A stretch of 64,000 bases of DNA from Syntrophaceae bacterium. GTDB lineage: Bacteria > Desulfobacterota > Syntrophia > Syntrophales > PHBD01. Where the stretch lies: assembly GCA_013177825.1 (NCBI GenBank), contig JABLXX010000002.1:1-64000 (forward strand), written 5' to 3'. Position 1 is the stretch's first letter, and every line of letters begins with the position of its first letter. This document shows positions 7,894 through 15,281 of this stretch, in pieces. The notes beneath the pieces are model-generated. The model had not been told where the DNA came from and did not search any database. It saw only the letters and a program-made list of their open reading frames with translations. Both the position numbers and the translations under genes were made by a program.

Positions 7894-9183
7894 ATGTTAA
7901 GCCTGTTCTTAAAAATTTCTTCTTTTTTAATGGTAATTTTATTACTTGCCGGTTGTGCTGCACAGAAATCCATAACCTCCTCGAACGTCACAACGTTGAA
8001 TTCAGAATTGAATTCAGGCCAGCCTGCCCAGAAGATCACCATAGCCGAAAAACCGGCAGTTGTTCCCCTATCCCAACCTGATGAGGTTGAAAAAGAAGTG
8101 AAACCTGCAAAAGAAACTGGCTCAGCAACAGAGCAGACACCCGTTTCCATAGCGGAACCTATGCCAGAAATGGTTTCCATTTCACTGAATGTAGAATTTG
8201 ACACCGGTAGAGCAAACATCAAACCAAAATTTCACAATGACATCAGGAGAATTGCCGATTTTATGAATAAATATTCCTCAACGTCGGCGGTCATAGAAGG
8301 ACATACAGACAATATTGGCAAAAAAGTGGTCAATGTTGAACTATCCCTGCTTCGTGCCACTACAATAAAAGCATATCTTGTTGACAAGTTTGGTATCGTC
8401 AGTTCTCGCATCAAAGTGGTTGGTTATGATTACCAAAAACCCATTGCAAGCAACAAGACGGTGGAAGGAAGACAAAAAAACCGTAGAGGTGAAGCGCATA
8501 TTGTAGCGGATGGAATCCAGAATAAAGTATACTCTTTTTTTGAAGATTCAGATCTACCAAAAGGAGGTTTTCCTATAGTTAATCAAGAATATATTGATGA
8601 GAAAATCAAATCATTCAAGGAATTACAGGGGGATGCATCTTATTCTTCAAAGGCAGTTAAAGGGACGGCACTGGAAATTTATGCAATGTGGGGAGGGATC
8701 TTTTCTCACTGTGCCATTCGAATCAAAACAAATCCAGATTCATTTTATCAGCTTGAGTTGCAATCTTTGCCAGATTTAAAAAAAGCCGGCATGACAGATT
8801 TTCGAAAAATTGGGGCGGCGATAAGTTTATTCGGTGCGACTGAAAATCAGTTTGATGTTGTAGAATTTACCGACAAGGATGAACGAACAAAATTGGATAA
8901 TTTTGAACCCCATTATGCAACCATGCCAATATGTATTGGCAAAAAAGCGACTAGGAAAAGATCTCAATGGTATAGAGCTTGCCTGAGTCACTATGCCAGA
9001 AGTTACAATCCCGAAAATGCGCGAAAAGCCGGTAATCAAACAAAAGTATTCGACTATAATCCGACGATCCACAATTGCTGTAACTTCGCAGAAGAGGCTT
9101 TAGAAGCTTGCGGACTCGCAAATTGTTTCGATTTGGGAAAAAGCACAGGGCTTCATCACAAAACTGGCTCGCTTGAAGAATAA
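7894..9183 (+). CDS. OmpA-domain lipoprotein with a cysteine-peptidase-like C-terminal domain
   Basis: A 429-residue envelope lipoprotein (lipobox LLAGC, Cys21). A Pro/Glu/Ala-rich linker runs to about 90. An OmpA peptidoglycan-binding domain fills about 97-205 (VEFDTGRANIKPKF, GHTDN at 136-140, PIASNKTVEGRQKNRR). The last 220 residues are unusual: a SHCAIRI strand (His272) and, far downstream, HNCCNFAEEALEACGL (Cys395/396). The His-first, Cys-last order and the NCxNFA-like motif recall circularly permuted papain-fold peptidases (PPPDE or permuted NlpC/P60 type). That assignment is inference. The gene is clearly more AT-rich than most of the window. Hairpin module copy 3 follows 45 bp after the stop. 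Confidence 0.8.
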   Translation: MLSLFLKISSFLMVILLLAGCAAQKSITSSNVTTLNSELNSGQPAQKITIAEKPAVVPLSQPDEVEKEVKPAKETGSATEQTPVSIAEPMPEMVSISLNVEFDTGRANIKPKFHNDIRRIADFMNKYSSTSAVIEGHTDNIGKKVVNVELSLLRATTIKAYLVDKFGIVSSRIKVVGYDYQKPIASNKTVEGRQKNRRGEAHIVADGIQNKVYSFFEDSDLPKGGFPIVNQEYIDEKIKSFKELQGDASYSSKAVKGTALEIYAMWGGIFSHCAIRIKTNPDSFYQLELQSLPDLKKAGMTDFRKIGAAISLFGATENQFDVVEFTDKDERTKLDNFEPHYATMPICIGKKATRKRSQWYRACLSHYARSYNPENARKAGNQTKVFDYNPTIHNCCNFAEEALEACGLANCFDLGKSTGLHHKTGSLEE

Positions 9184-9227
9184 CCAGCGATGATGCTATT
9201 ATGTTGTGTAACTCTCCACAACCTATT

Positions 9228-9400
9228 CCTCAATATATTCAGGCTCCACAGCATATTGAGGCTAAACGAATCATTTCATCCGTTTTCCCGTCCACTCCAG
9301 TCGATCTAACTATCTGTATTTAAAGGATTAATCAAAGACTTTGGTTTTCCTTCGGCTAATGGCCGGTGATTTGCAACTACCTATCAATCATCGACATCAT
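9228..9400. repeat. Hairpin-ABM module, copy 3
   Basis: CCTCAATAT (9228-9236), the loop ATTCAGGCTCCACAGC, and ATATTGAGGCTAAACGAATC (9253-9272) match the 4395-4436 core, with only the inner 9 bp of the stem kept on the left. The spacer continues with CGATCTAAC and CTTCGGCTAATGGCCGGTGA, parallel to copies 2 and 4, but no ABM coding sequence remains. Placed 45 bp after the OmpA-lipoprotein stop, it could also act as a transcript end. Confidence 0.7.
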
Positions 9401-9437
9401 ATCACCCTAGGATAAGTTCATATCAAAGGAGGAGGCA

Positions 9438-9599
9438 ATGAAGAGAATCATGATACTGACCATGGTTTTCGTGATGCTGCTTGTTTCTATGGGAGGATGT
9501 TGGATGAGGTGGGATAGAGATGGCAGGGGTGGAGGATATGAAGGGCATGGCGGGCAAGACAGACAAGACAGACAAGACAGGCAAGATGAACGGCGTTAG
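9438..9599 (+). CDS. Small lipoprotein with a QDR repeat tail
   Basis: A 53-residue protein. The signal peptide MKRIMILTMVFVMLLVSMGG leads to a lipobox Cys at 21, followed by a Gly/Asp/Arg-rich tail that ends in three QDR-type repeats encoded by a tandem GACAGACAA motif (about 9557-9582). The tail is predicted to be disordered. Function is unknown. It starts at ATG 9438 with GGAGGAGG upstream and precedes the Spy-like gene. Confidence 0.7.
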   Translation: MKRIMILTMVFVMLLVSMGGCWMRWDRDGRGGGYEGHGGQDRQDRQDRQDERR

Positions 9600-9682
9600 G
9601 AAAGAAATTGTGCTCACTACCGGCACAGTATTGTGCTGTTATCGTTGGTAGTGGAAACCATTCAATGAAAGGGAGACAGATC

Positions 9683-10165
9683 ATGAAACGAAAAGTTTAT
9701 CGGGTTGCTTTTTCAGCTACGCTCGTTGTTGCAATGGTGGCGTTTCTATCCACGATTTTTTTCGTCAATGCAAATTCTTCTTTTGCGGCCTCTGTGAAGA
9801 AGAAATCGTCAGCATTGGGTAGAACCTCTGCTGTCGAGTATACGGAGGCGCAGATCAAACAGCTTCAAGGCGCATTAAAGATCACCGCAGCCCAGGAAGA
9901 ATTGTGGAAGAACCTTACTCAGGTGATGCGGGAAAACGCGAAAGACATGGACGCCCTGACCAAGGACAGGAGAGAACAAACCAGCACCATGAACGCTGTT
10001 GAGCGGATGAAATTTCACAAACAAATTACACAAACCCATTTAGATCAACAGAACAAGCTTATCCCTCCTTTTGAGGCGCTCTATGCCAGTATGTCGGATG
10101 AACAGAAAGAGAGTACCGACACAATATTCCGGACAGGGAAACATGGAAGAAGCAAGAGGAAATGA
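9683..10165 (+). CDS. Spy/CpxP-like periplasmic protein
   Basis: A 160-residue exported protein. The signal peptide (about residues 1-34) ends near SSFAAS. The mature part is all-helical and carries LTxxQ-like motifs of the Spy/CpxP family (YTEAQIKQLQGAL near 53-65; SDEQKESTDTIF near 136-147), although the canonical LTxxQ spelling is degenerate. Spy/CpxP proteins act as periplasmic chaperones or stress sensors. ATG 9683 is preferred over upstream in-frame starts because AAGGGAGAC lies just before it and the signal peptide follows directly. Confidence 0.75.
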   Translation: MKRKVYRVAFSATLVVAMVAFLSTIFFVNANSSFAASVKKKSSALGRTSAVEYTEAQIKQLQGALKITAAQEELWKNLTQVMRENAKDMDALTKDRREQTSTMNAVERMKFHKQITQTHLDQQNKLIPPFEALYASMSDEQKESTDTIFRTGKHGRSKRK

Positions 10166-10235
10166 TCGGTTGTAATAAAAATGAAGATTGATGCCAGACA
10201 GGAGATTGGAATCGATCAAGGAAAGGAGTGACTTT

Positions 10236-10550
10236 ATGAAAACATCAGGGACATGGAATATCAGCTCCGTGGCGGGCAAGATGTTGATAGGGCTTGTTCT
10301 GGCTGCAATGATCAGCAGTGTAGATGTATTGCCGGCCTTCGGCAGAGATGACCATAAACGTCAGGGAAGACATGACAATAGACGTTACGAAGAGAGAGGA
10401 CGCGAGCACGACCGTGACTACCGCTATGTGAAAGGAAAGCGTGTTTATTACTACAGGGAACGAGTTTATGCCCCGCCGCCGGTTGTCTATGCACCGCCTC
10501 CTCCGCCGGGCATCAGCATATTTTTCCCACCCATCTTTATCCATCCCTAG
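10236..10550 (+). CDS. Exported basic protein with proline-rich C-terminus
   Basis: A 104-residue protein with a signal peptide (cut after about residue 35, near LPAFG). A strongly charged Arg/His/Asp stretch follows (RRYEERGREHDRDYRYVKG), then a Tyr/Pro-rich end (YAPPPVVYAPPPPP) and a hydrophobic tip. Similar RcnB-like or low-complexity exported proteins occur in proteobacteria. No function can be stated. It starts at ATG 10236 behind AAAGGAG and lies 70 bp after the Spy-like gene, so the two may be co-transcribed. Confidence 0.65.
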   Translation: MKTSGTWNISSVAGKMLIGLVLAAMISSVDVLPAFGRDDHKRQGRHDNRRYEERGREHDRDYRYVKGKRVYYYRERVYAPPPVVYAPPPPPGISIFFPPIFIHP

Positions 10551-10703
10551 ACTGAATTTGAACAAGGATGGAATGTCAGGTTCCAAATGGCCGGTGCAAT
10601 GATGCATAAGCTGGAAACGAATATGAACCGCCGGACAAGCGACCAGAGGTGTTGCAGAGGATCATCGATCTCTCTCCTTACCGGGCAGAGGGGAGGATCG
10701 CCA

Positions 10704-10743
10704 CTGGAGGGGAGCCTGACTCCTCCTAAAGCCTCCCCTCCAG
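10704..10743. terminator. Perfect 11-bp hairpin without T tail
   Basis: CTGGAGGGGAG (10704-10714) pairs exactly with CTCCCCTCCAG (10733-10743) around an 18-base loop. There is no T run, so it may be a transcript-processing or stabilising stem and not an intrinsic terminator. It sits between the proline-rich protein gene and the YtxH gene. Confidence 0.4.
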
Positions 10744-10834
10744 GCTAGTTCGGGAATATGCCTTCGGTTAAGGACCGCTGCAACGACTCCGTACATCATC
10801 AGCAAAGGAGCACAACAAAAAGGAGAGAAGAAAA

Positions 10835-11101
10835 ATGGCAGCAAACGATTGGCTCAAAGGATTGTTGGTAGGTGGCATAATCGGGGCGGTTCTCGGGATT
10901 CTCTACGCCCCGAAAAGCGGGAAAGAGACACGGGAAGATATATCGAAATCCGCCGAGGAATTGTGCTATAAGAGCAAGGAGAAGTATGAGTGGGCAATTC
11001 AGAAAATAGAGAAACTGGTGGATGAGGGAAAGGATAAATTCGCGACGAAAAAGGGGGGGCTGAAGAAGGTCATTGATGAGGACATGGAAACCATCAAGTG
11101 A
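10835..11101 (+). CDS. YtxH-domain small protein
   Basis: An 88-residue protein with the YtxH signature: a glycine-rich membrane helix (LLVGGIIGAVLGILYAPKSG, about residues 10-29) followed by KETREDISKSAEEL and a Lys/Glu-rich helix. YtxH proteins are general-stress proteins of unknown activity, anchored by the N-terminal helix. It starts at ATG 10835 behind GGAGAGAAG. Confidence 0.88.
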   Translation: MAANDWLKGLLVGGIIGAVLGILYAPKSGKETREDISKSAEELCYKSKEKYEWAIQKIEKLVDEGKDKFATKKGGLKKVIDEDMETIK

Positions 11102-11138
11102 GAGTACAGACAGAAAACGATCCTGGAGAAAAGAATCA

Positions 11139-11450
11139 ATGCATATTTCTGACTGGCTTGATAAAGAGGAAACAAAAGGCGTTGATGTATCTCAAATCAC
11201 GTTGCCTGATGACATGTCTTATGACGAAGTCCCAGACGAAACTATTTTTTTCAAGGAAATTAATCCCTGCGGAATTCTCTGTCCAAATAAACATCCATTT
11301 TCTACAGTCGAGCGCTTTGGTCGCTGGTATTTTTGCAGAGGTCGAAACAAGGAAGACAGCATTCATCCGTCAGGAATAGAATGGAAATTTTTTACAAGAA
11401 ATAGAGATCTCGCCGTAAAAACAGCTAAATCACACATCAAAAACACATAA
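11139..11450 (+). CDS. Hypothetical protein (103 aa)
   Basis: A soluble protein MHISDWLDKEETKG... containing two Cys pairs (CGILC near 45-49 and a lone Cys in WYFCRGR near 67). Its Phe/Trp-rich centre (ERFGRWYFCRGRNKEDSIHP) might bind metal or nucleic acid. I do not recognise the family. ATG 11139 is chosen for GGAGAAAAG upstream. Its TAA overlaps the ATG of the next gene by one base, which implies coupled translation with the exported protein downstream. Confidence 0.6.
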   Translation: MHISDWLDKEETKGVDVSQITLPDDMSYDEVPDETIFFKEINPCGILCPNKHPFSTVERFGRWYFCRGRNKEDSIHPSGIEWKFFTRNRDLAVKTAKSHIKNT

Positions 11451-12622
11451 TGAAAATCTGGCCAATGATCTTCTCTTCCGGCGGTCGATGTTTGGCTACG
11501 GTAGTGATGCTTTTACTGATAGCACTATTTCAGCATCAACCAGCCTTGGCTCTTTCTCCCTCGGACATTTCCAGCCCTATCCCCCCCGCCGCAGCAGTGA
11601 AGCTTGTTCAGTTCTGCGCTGATCCCAAAGTTGGGCTCGATAACCAGGCCGTTGCCACCCTCGTAGATTACGTCCTTGAGCCTAAGTCGAAGAAAGAAGC
11701 GGATCTCCCAAAACATCAGGAGTCTCCCGGGGCATATTATGAATTCGATACAAAGATCACCTTCCCCCGTTTTCTGAACTACGCCTATAGCCCCCAAATT
11801 CCAGCGGCCCTCACAAGACCATCTTCCATGCGGTACTCTTTATGGATTGCCCCCCAGGGGAAATTACATAATATGCCGATTCACTGGAGATCAGCCTCTC
11901 CAGCCGGTGAGCCTGTCATCATTCGCGGATTACAACGCGACTCGAACACTCCGGACGTGACCACGGGCGTTTACTATGAATACGATCTGAAAAGAACTCT
12001 CATCCTTCTCAACCATAAGGGTAGACAGGTTCTTATTTCCGTTTCCAAACAGATCAATAACTCCGGCGTCGGTAAAAAGGGGATCATCCTGGGGAATGAT
12101 GACGATTGGAATTACTATTATTCTGGCGAACCCGGCTCATTCAAGGAAGGTATAGGTTGGGCTAAGTCCTACATCTATGACTTTATTTCCGTGGGAGTCT
12201 ATGTTGAATCAGGCGCTATGGTGAGAACCGGTACTTTTCAATGGATTCGGGCTGGATGGTCTGGGATCAACTTTGTCCAAACGACTCATATAACGAATGG
12301 CATGAAACGATTTGCCCGAAATTTTAAGACAATCCTCGAATCGCCTAACTTGCCCACTCCAAACCAGATGATTTCCACTTATCATCGACTTTCCGCATTG
12401 CCAAAGCCAGATCTGATTGAAAAGTATAACGCACTGCAGAGGTCACAACAATCCTTGGCCATCCAGACCGGTAAAATCGGCACAACTGAAGCAAATAAAC
12501 AGCGCTCCTATGCTCAAATCCCCAAAGAGCAAATCGTTGGAGAATTGATGCTGGAATATCTCAAGATGGCCCTTGGCAAGTCATCACTGGTAGAAAAAAA
12601 GGTCGTTTTGGGCAGCAAATAA
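11450..12622 (+). CDS. Exported hypothetical protein (390 aa)
   Basis: A signal peptide (about residues 1-35, cut after ALA) is followed by a 355-residue mature protein without further membrane segments. It is rich in Tyr/Trp strands (GAYYEFDTKITFPRFLNYAY, GVYYEYDLKRTLILLNHKG), suggesting a beta-rich periplasmic or surface fold, and ends in a charged helix. I do not recognise a family. It is translationally coupled to the small upstream gene, and hairpin module copy 4 lies 23 bp after its stop. Confidence 0.7.
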   Translation: MKIWPMIFSSGGRCLATVVMLLLIALFQHQPALALSPSDISSPIPPAAAVKLVQFCADPKVGLDNQAVATLVDYVLEPKSKKEADLPKHQESPGAYYEFDTKITFPRFLNYAYSPQIPAALTRPSSMRYSLWIAPQGKLHNMPIHWRSASPAGEPVIIRGLQRDSNTPDVTTGVYYEYDLKRTLILLNHKGRQVLISVSKQINNSGVGKKGIILGNDDDWNYYYSGEPGSFKEGIGWAKSYIYDFISVGVYVESGAMVRTGTFQWIRAGWSGINFVQTTHITNGMKRFARNFKTILESPNLPTPNQMISTYHRLSALPKPDLIEKYNALQRSQQSLAIQTGKIGTTEANKQRSYAQIPKEQIVGELMLEYLKMALGKSSLVEKKVVLGSK

Positions 12623-12645
12623 GATTTGTCCTTCCTCAAGAACTC

Positions 12646-12804
12646 CCTCAATATACTGAAGTTCCGCCGCATATTGAGGCCAAAAGAATCCTTTCATACT
12701 TCTAAGCCATTCTCTCATCAATCTAATCCACCGACAATAAAGGAAAAATCAAAGTTTCTGCCGTTCCTCCGGCTATTGGCAGGCTACTTGCTGTTATATC
12801 TTCC
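12646..12804. repeat. Hairpin-ABM module, copy 4 (upstream of the intact ABM gene)
   Basis: CCTCAATAT (12646-12654) pairs with ATATTGAGG (12671-12679) around a 16-base loop. The downstream spacer (CAATCTAATCC, CCTCCGGCTATTGGCAGGC) parallels the right arm of copy 2. The module ends at the ABM start codon, so this is probably the ancestral arrangement. The hairpin could end transcription of the gene before it or lie in the ABM leader. Confidence 0.75.
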
Positions 12805-13110
12805 ATGATCCTCGTAATCATACGAATGAAGGTGCTTCCTAATAAGCGTATGGAGTTGTCACAGACATTTCCATCACTGTCCGATTCCATCAGGATGGAG
12901 AAGGGATGTCAGCGCTGCGACTTCTGCCAGCATATTACGGATGAAAATGGGCTCTTTCTTCTAGAAGAATGGGACACTCAGGAGAACCTTAAGAACCACC
13001 TGAAATCGGATAATTTTCAAGTACTCAGGGGGGCAGAGAACCTCCTCGCGGAACCCTATACGATGACATTCCACAACCTTATTCATCCAGTGGGAATGGA
13101 GGACAATTAG
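12805..13110 (+). CDS. ABM-domain (antibiotic biosynthesis monooxygenase-like) protein
   Basis: A 101-residue ferredoxin-like-fold protein: MILVIIRMKVLPNKRMELSQ at the start, a central GCQRCDFCQHI stretch with three Cys, then LFLLEEWDTQENLKNHLKSD and AEPYTMTFHNL. The layout fits small ABM/quinol-monooxygenase-type proteins (one-domain dimers). The substrate is unknown, and the Cys cluster is not typical of catalytic family members. The stop overlaps the next gene by one base. A broken copy lies at 4550-4675. Confidence 0.75.
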   Translation: MILVIIRMKVLPNKRMELSQTFPSLSDSIRMEKGCQRCDFCQHITDENGLFLLEEWDTQENLKNHLKSDNFQVLRGAENLLAEPYTMTFHNLIHPVGMEDN

Positions 13111-13304
13111 TGGACGAATTGCTTCTTAGAAAGTGTCTTCGCTGCGGGGGTGCCATGATCCATGACAGATTTTACGGTCCCTATGAGCAGTTTTGGGGAT
13201 GGAAATGTTTAATCTGCGGAGAGATTATTGACCCGGTGATACTGGAGAATCGGAAAATGATGAGAGTTGGTCAAAGCGCAAGCGTTCAAAATGCGAGGAG
13301 GTAA
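13110..13304 (+). CDS. Small zinc-ribbon protein, GTG start
   Basis: A 64-residue protein with CLRCGGAMI (residues 9-17) and CLICGEII (residues 33-40), forming one zinc knuckle pair, and a basic C-terminus. It starts at GTG 13110, whose G is the last base of the ABM stop codon, so translation is coupled to the ABM gene. It resembles short zinc-ribbon proteins that follow stress genes in deltaproteobacteria. Function is unknown. Confidence 0.65.
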   Translation: MDELLLRKCLRCGGAMIHDRFYGPYEQFWGWKCLICGEIIDPVILENRKMMRVGQSASVQNARR

Positions 13305-13419
13305 TGAGGTGACATACGGACGCCTTAATTGCAGCAAGTTGAAACTCTTCCGGAGGAGGTGATGTATCCGGAAAGGAGGGTGCTTGGCAGATTCAGGTAA
13401 ATTCCGTAAAATTTAACAT

Positions 13420-13484
13420 ACGTTCAGGCGATAAGTTCTATCAACCGACCATTTCACTACAACCTTACAGAGAGGAGTAACACC
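13420..13484 (+). promoter_or_regulatory. Leader of BON gene, copy C of a conserved 5' segment
   Basis: It shares ACGTTCAGG, CATTTCAC-type and CTTACAGAGAGGAGTAAC blocks with the leader at 3941-4014 and less strongly with 1607-1678. The block ends at the ATG of the BON gene. It is possibly a shared regulatory leader. No protein-coding capacity is seen in 13305-13484. Confidence 0.5.
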
Positions 13485-13799
13485 ATGAAAAAGAGAAACG
13501 TCGTTATCCACGTACTCGTGATTCTTATGCTGATGGCCACCTTTGCTACCTATTCGTTGGCGGGGACGAGCGAAAGTGCAGGCAACTACATTGATGATAC
13601 GGTCATCACGACCAAGGTAAAATCTCTGCTCGCAAGTGATGATTTTCTCAAATCATTTCAGATCAGTGTGGAATCACGCAAAGGCATCGTCCAGTTGAGC
13701 GGCTTCGTTGATTCTCAAAAGGCTGTCGATAAGGCGGGCCAAATCGCACGCAGCGTTGAAGGGGTCAATTCCGTCAGAAATGATCTCATCGTGAAATAG
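13485..13799 (+). CDS. BON-domain exported protein
   Basis: A 104-residue OsmY-like protein. The signal peptide (MKKRNVVIHVLVILMLMATF, cut near YSLAG) is followed by one BON domain (YIDDTVITTKVKSLLASDDF; GIVQLSGFVDSQKAVDKAG; ending RNDLIVK). It is nearly identical in the mature part to the damaged copy at 1292-1606, and like that copy is followed within 20 bp by a CsbD gene. It starts at ATG 13485 behind AGAGGAGTAA. A role in envelope stress is inferred from the family. Confidence 0.9.
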   Translation: MKKRNVVIHVLVILMLMATFATYSLAGTSESAGNYIDDTVITTKVKSLLASDDFLKSFQISVESRKGIVQLSGFVDSQKAVDKAGQIARSVEGVNSVRNDLIVK

Positions 13800-13814
13800 G
13801 CAAAGGGGAATTCC

Positions 13815-13994
13815 ATGAAAGCCAGCACAGAGGACCAACTAGAAGGCAAGTTTCACAAAATAAAGGGTCAGTTCAAGGAAATCGCCGGGGAACTGAGCGA
13901 TAATCAAAAGTTGGAAGCTGAAGGAACCGGTGAAAAGATCGCCGGCCAGGTCCAGGAAAAGATCGGTCAGGTTAAGAAGGTTTGGGGGAAGTAA
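13815..13994 (+). CDS. CsbD family stress protein
   Basis: A 59-residue paralogue of the protein at 1096-1275: QLEGKFHKIKGQFKEIAGEL, LEAEGTGEKIAGQVQEKIGQ, ending VKKVWGK. It is hydrophilic and predicted helical. It starts at ATG 13815, 15 bp after the BON stop, with AAAGGGGAA upstream, so it is presumably co-transcribed with the BON gene. Confidence 0.9.
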   Translation: MKASTEDQLEGKFHKIKGQFKEIAGELSDNQKLEAEGTGEKIAGQVQEKIGQVKKVWGK

Positions 13995-13995
13995 G

Positions 13996-14118
13996 GAGCG
14001 CCTCTCCGCCAACGGTTTCGACCTGAGGAAACCTATCGCGAGCAACAAGACCGAGAAAGGCCGGCAGCAGACCCGTCGGGTGGAAGCCGTGGTTGAGTAC
14101 ATCGTCCAGAAGTGGATT
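13996..14118 (+). pseudogene. Relic of an OmpA C-terminal domain
   Basis: Directly after the CsbD stop, the frame reads ERLSANGFDLRKPIASNKTE, then KGRQQTRRVEAVVEYIV. This is the last third of an OmpA peptidoglycan-binding domain and resembles residues 170-205 of the lipoprotein at 7894-9183. There is no start or upstream half, so it is a decayed fragment left by rearrangement. The bases after it (to 14180) form a GC-rich stretch with a GCCGCCCTGCCGGCGGGGCGGC hairpin and no gene. Confidence 0.75.
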
Positions 14119-14180
14119 TCCCCTGAAGCCGCCCTGCCGGCGGGGCGGCTTCTGCAAACTCGAAAAAAAGGAAACATATC

Positions 14181-14936
14181 ATGAGAGTAATATCTTCAAT
14201 GTTTCTAATGTTGGTGACGGTGGCTATGCTGGCACTCAGTGTGCCTGCGTTCGCATCCGAGATGGATAACCGAATCGAATCAACCGCCAGAAGGTCGTAT
14301 GTGTTCAGGACCTACCTTCAGGCTGATGATATCAAAGTCAAGTCCATGGATGGTATTGTTGCCTTAACGGGAACTGTCTCTGAAGAATCCCACAAATCAT
14401 TGGCCCAGGAGACCATTGCGGGGCTGCCCGGCGTCAAAAGCGTGGACAACAGGCTGGAGGTCAAGGGTGCCGCCCCCACCGCAAACTCGGATGCGTGGAT
14501 CCGGGATAAAGTGAAGGCCACGCTCTTGTTTCATCGCAGTGTGATCGGCTCTAAAACGGAAATTAACGTGAAAGATGGAATTGTTACCTTGGGGGGTGAA
14601 GCGACCAGCCAGGCGCAAAAGGATCTGACAACCGAATACGTCAAGGATGTCGAAGGGGTGAAAGACGTAAGTAATGAGATGACCGTGATAAGGACTTCTA
14701 CAAAGACGCGAACTGTCGGCGAAAAGATTGATGACGCTTCAATTACAGCCCAGGTCAAGATGACGTTGTTATATCACCGCTCGACAAGTGCACTGCATAC
14801 CTCGGTCACCACGAAGAGGGGTGTGGTTACATTGAGTGGCAAAGCCAGCAACGCAGCAGAATTGAACTTGGCCACCAGATTCGCCAACGATGTGAACGGC
14901 GTGAAGGCTGTAAAAAACCAGATGACCATCGAGTAG
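14181..14936 (+). CDS. OsmY-like protein with three BON domains
   Basis: A 251-residue periplasmic protein. The signal peptide ends near VPAFAS (about residue 26). Three BON domains follow at about 28-95 (IKVKSMDGIVALTGTVSEES), 105-172 (INVKDGIVTLGGEATSQAQK) and 182-251 (SVTTKRGVVTLSGKASNAAE). Each has the strand-helix pattern and a VKxVxNxMxV-type ending. Multi-BON proteins of the OsmY family help protect the envelope in osmotic or folding stress. It starts at ATG 14181 behind AAAAAAAGGAAAC. Confidence 0.93.
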   Translation: MRVISSMFLMLVTVAMLALSVPAFASEMDNRIESTARRSYVFRTYLQADDIKVKSMDGIVALTGTVSEESHKSLAQETIAGLPGVKSVDNRLEVKGAAPTANSDAWIRDKVKATLLFHRSVIGSKTEINVKDGIVTLGGEATSQAQKDLTTEYVKDVEGVKDVSNEMTVIRTSTKTRTVGEKIDDASITAQVKMTLLYHRSTSALHTSVTTKRGVVTLSGKASNAAELNLATRFANDVNGVKAVKNQMTIE

Positions 14937-15033
14937 ACCGATTCCAAGACCAGAGGGACAGTATGATCACTTCCGGTTGGTATGGCAGCGCAATAGCCGG
15001 CAGCGGGAAAGAGTGATCAGGAAGGAGGAACCG

Positions 15034-15183
15034 ATGTTGTGGACGATTGCTGTTGTACTTGTAATTTTGTGGCTGCTGGGGCTGGTGAGTGGCTATACGA
15101 TTGGCAATTTTATTCATATCCTGCTGGTTGTTGCCATCATCATTGTGCTGGTCAGAGTCATTCAGGGGCGGAGGCCCGTTTAG
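15034..15183 (+). CDS. lmo0937-type small membrane protein
   Basis: A 49-residue protein, MLWTIAVVLVILWLLGLVSG..., with two hydrophobic segments separated by GYTIGNFIH and a short basic end (RVIQGRRPV). It matches the lmo0937/DUF5670 family, which is found with stress genes and has no known activity. ATG 15034 is chosen over the longer frame because GGAAGGAGGAACCG lies directly upstream. Confidence 0.88.
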   Translation: MLWTIAVVLVILWLLGLVSGYTIGNFIHILLVVAIIIVLVRVIQGRRPV

Positions 15184-15281
15184 AAAGGAGGATCCTTGGC
15201 ACATGAAAACTTCGTGCAAGATTAAGTATATGCAGAAGGGAAAACTGAATCTGAACAACAAAAGCTAAAGGAGATCGTGAA

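Noticed and set aside
9557-9582. Short tandem repeat resembling a repeat array
   Set aside because: It is a short GACAGACAA-type run inside a lipoprotein gene, coding for QDR repeats, with no spacer structure as in CRISPR arrays.
15203-15268. Open frame of 21 codons with AAAGGAGG upstream
   Set aside because: Spacing from the ribosome site is long, the peptide has no recognisable feature, and it lies in the leader of the next gene.
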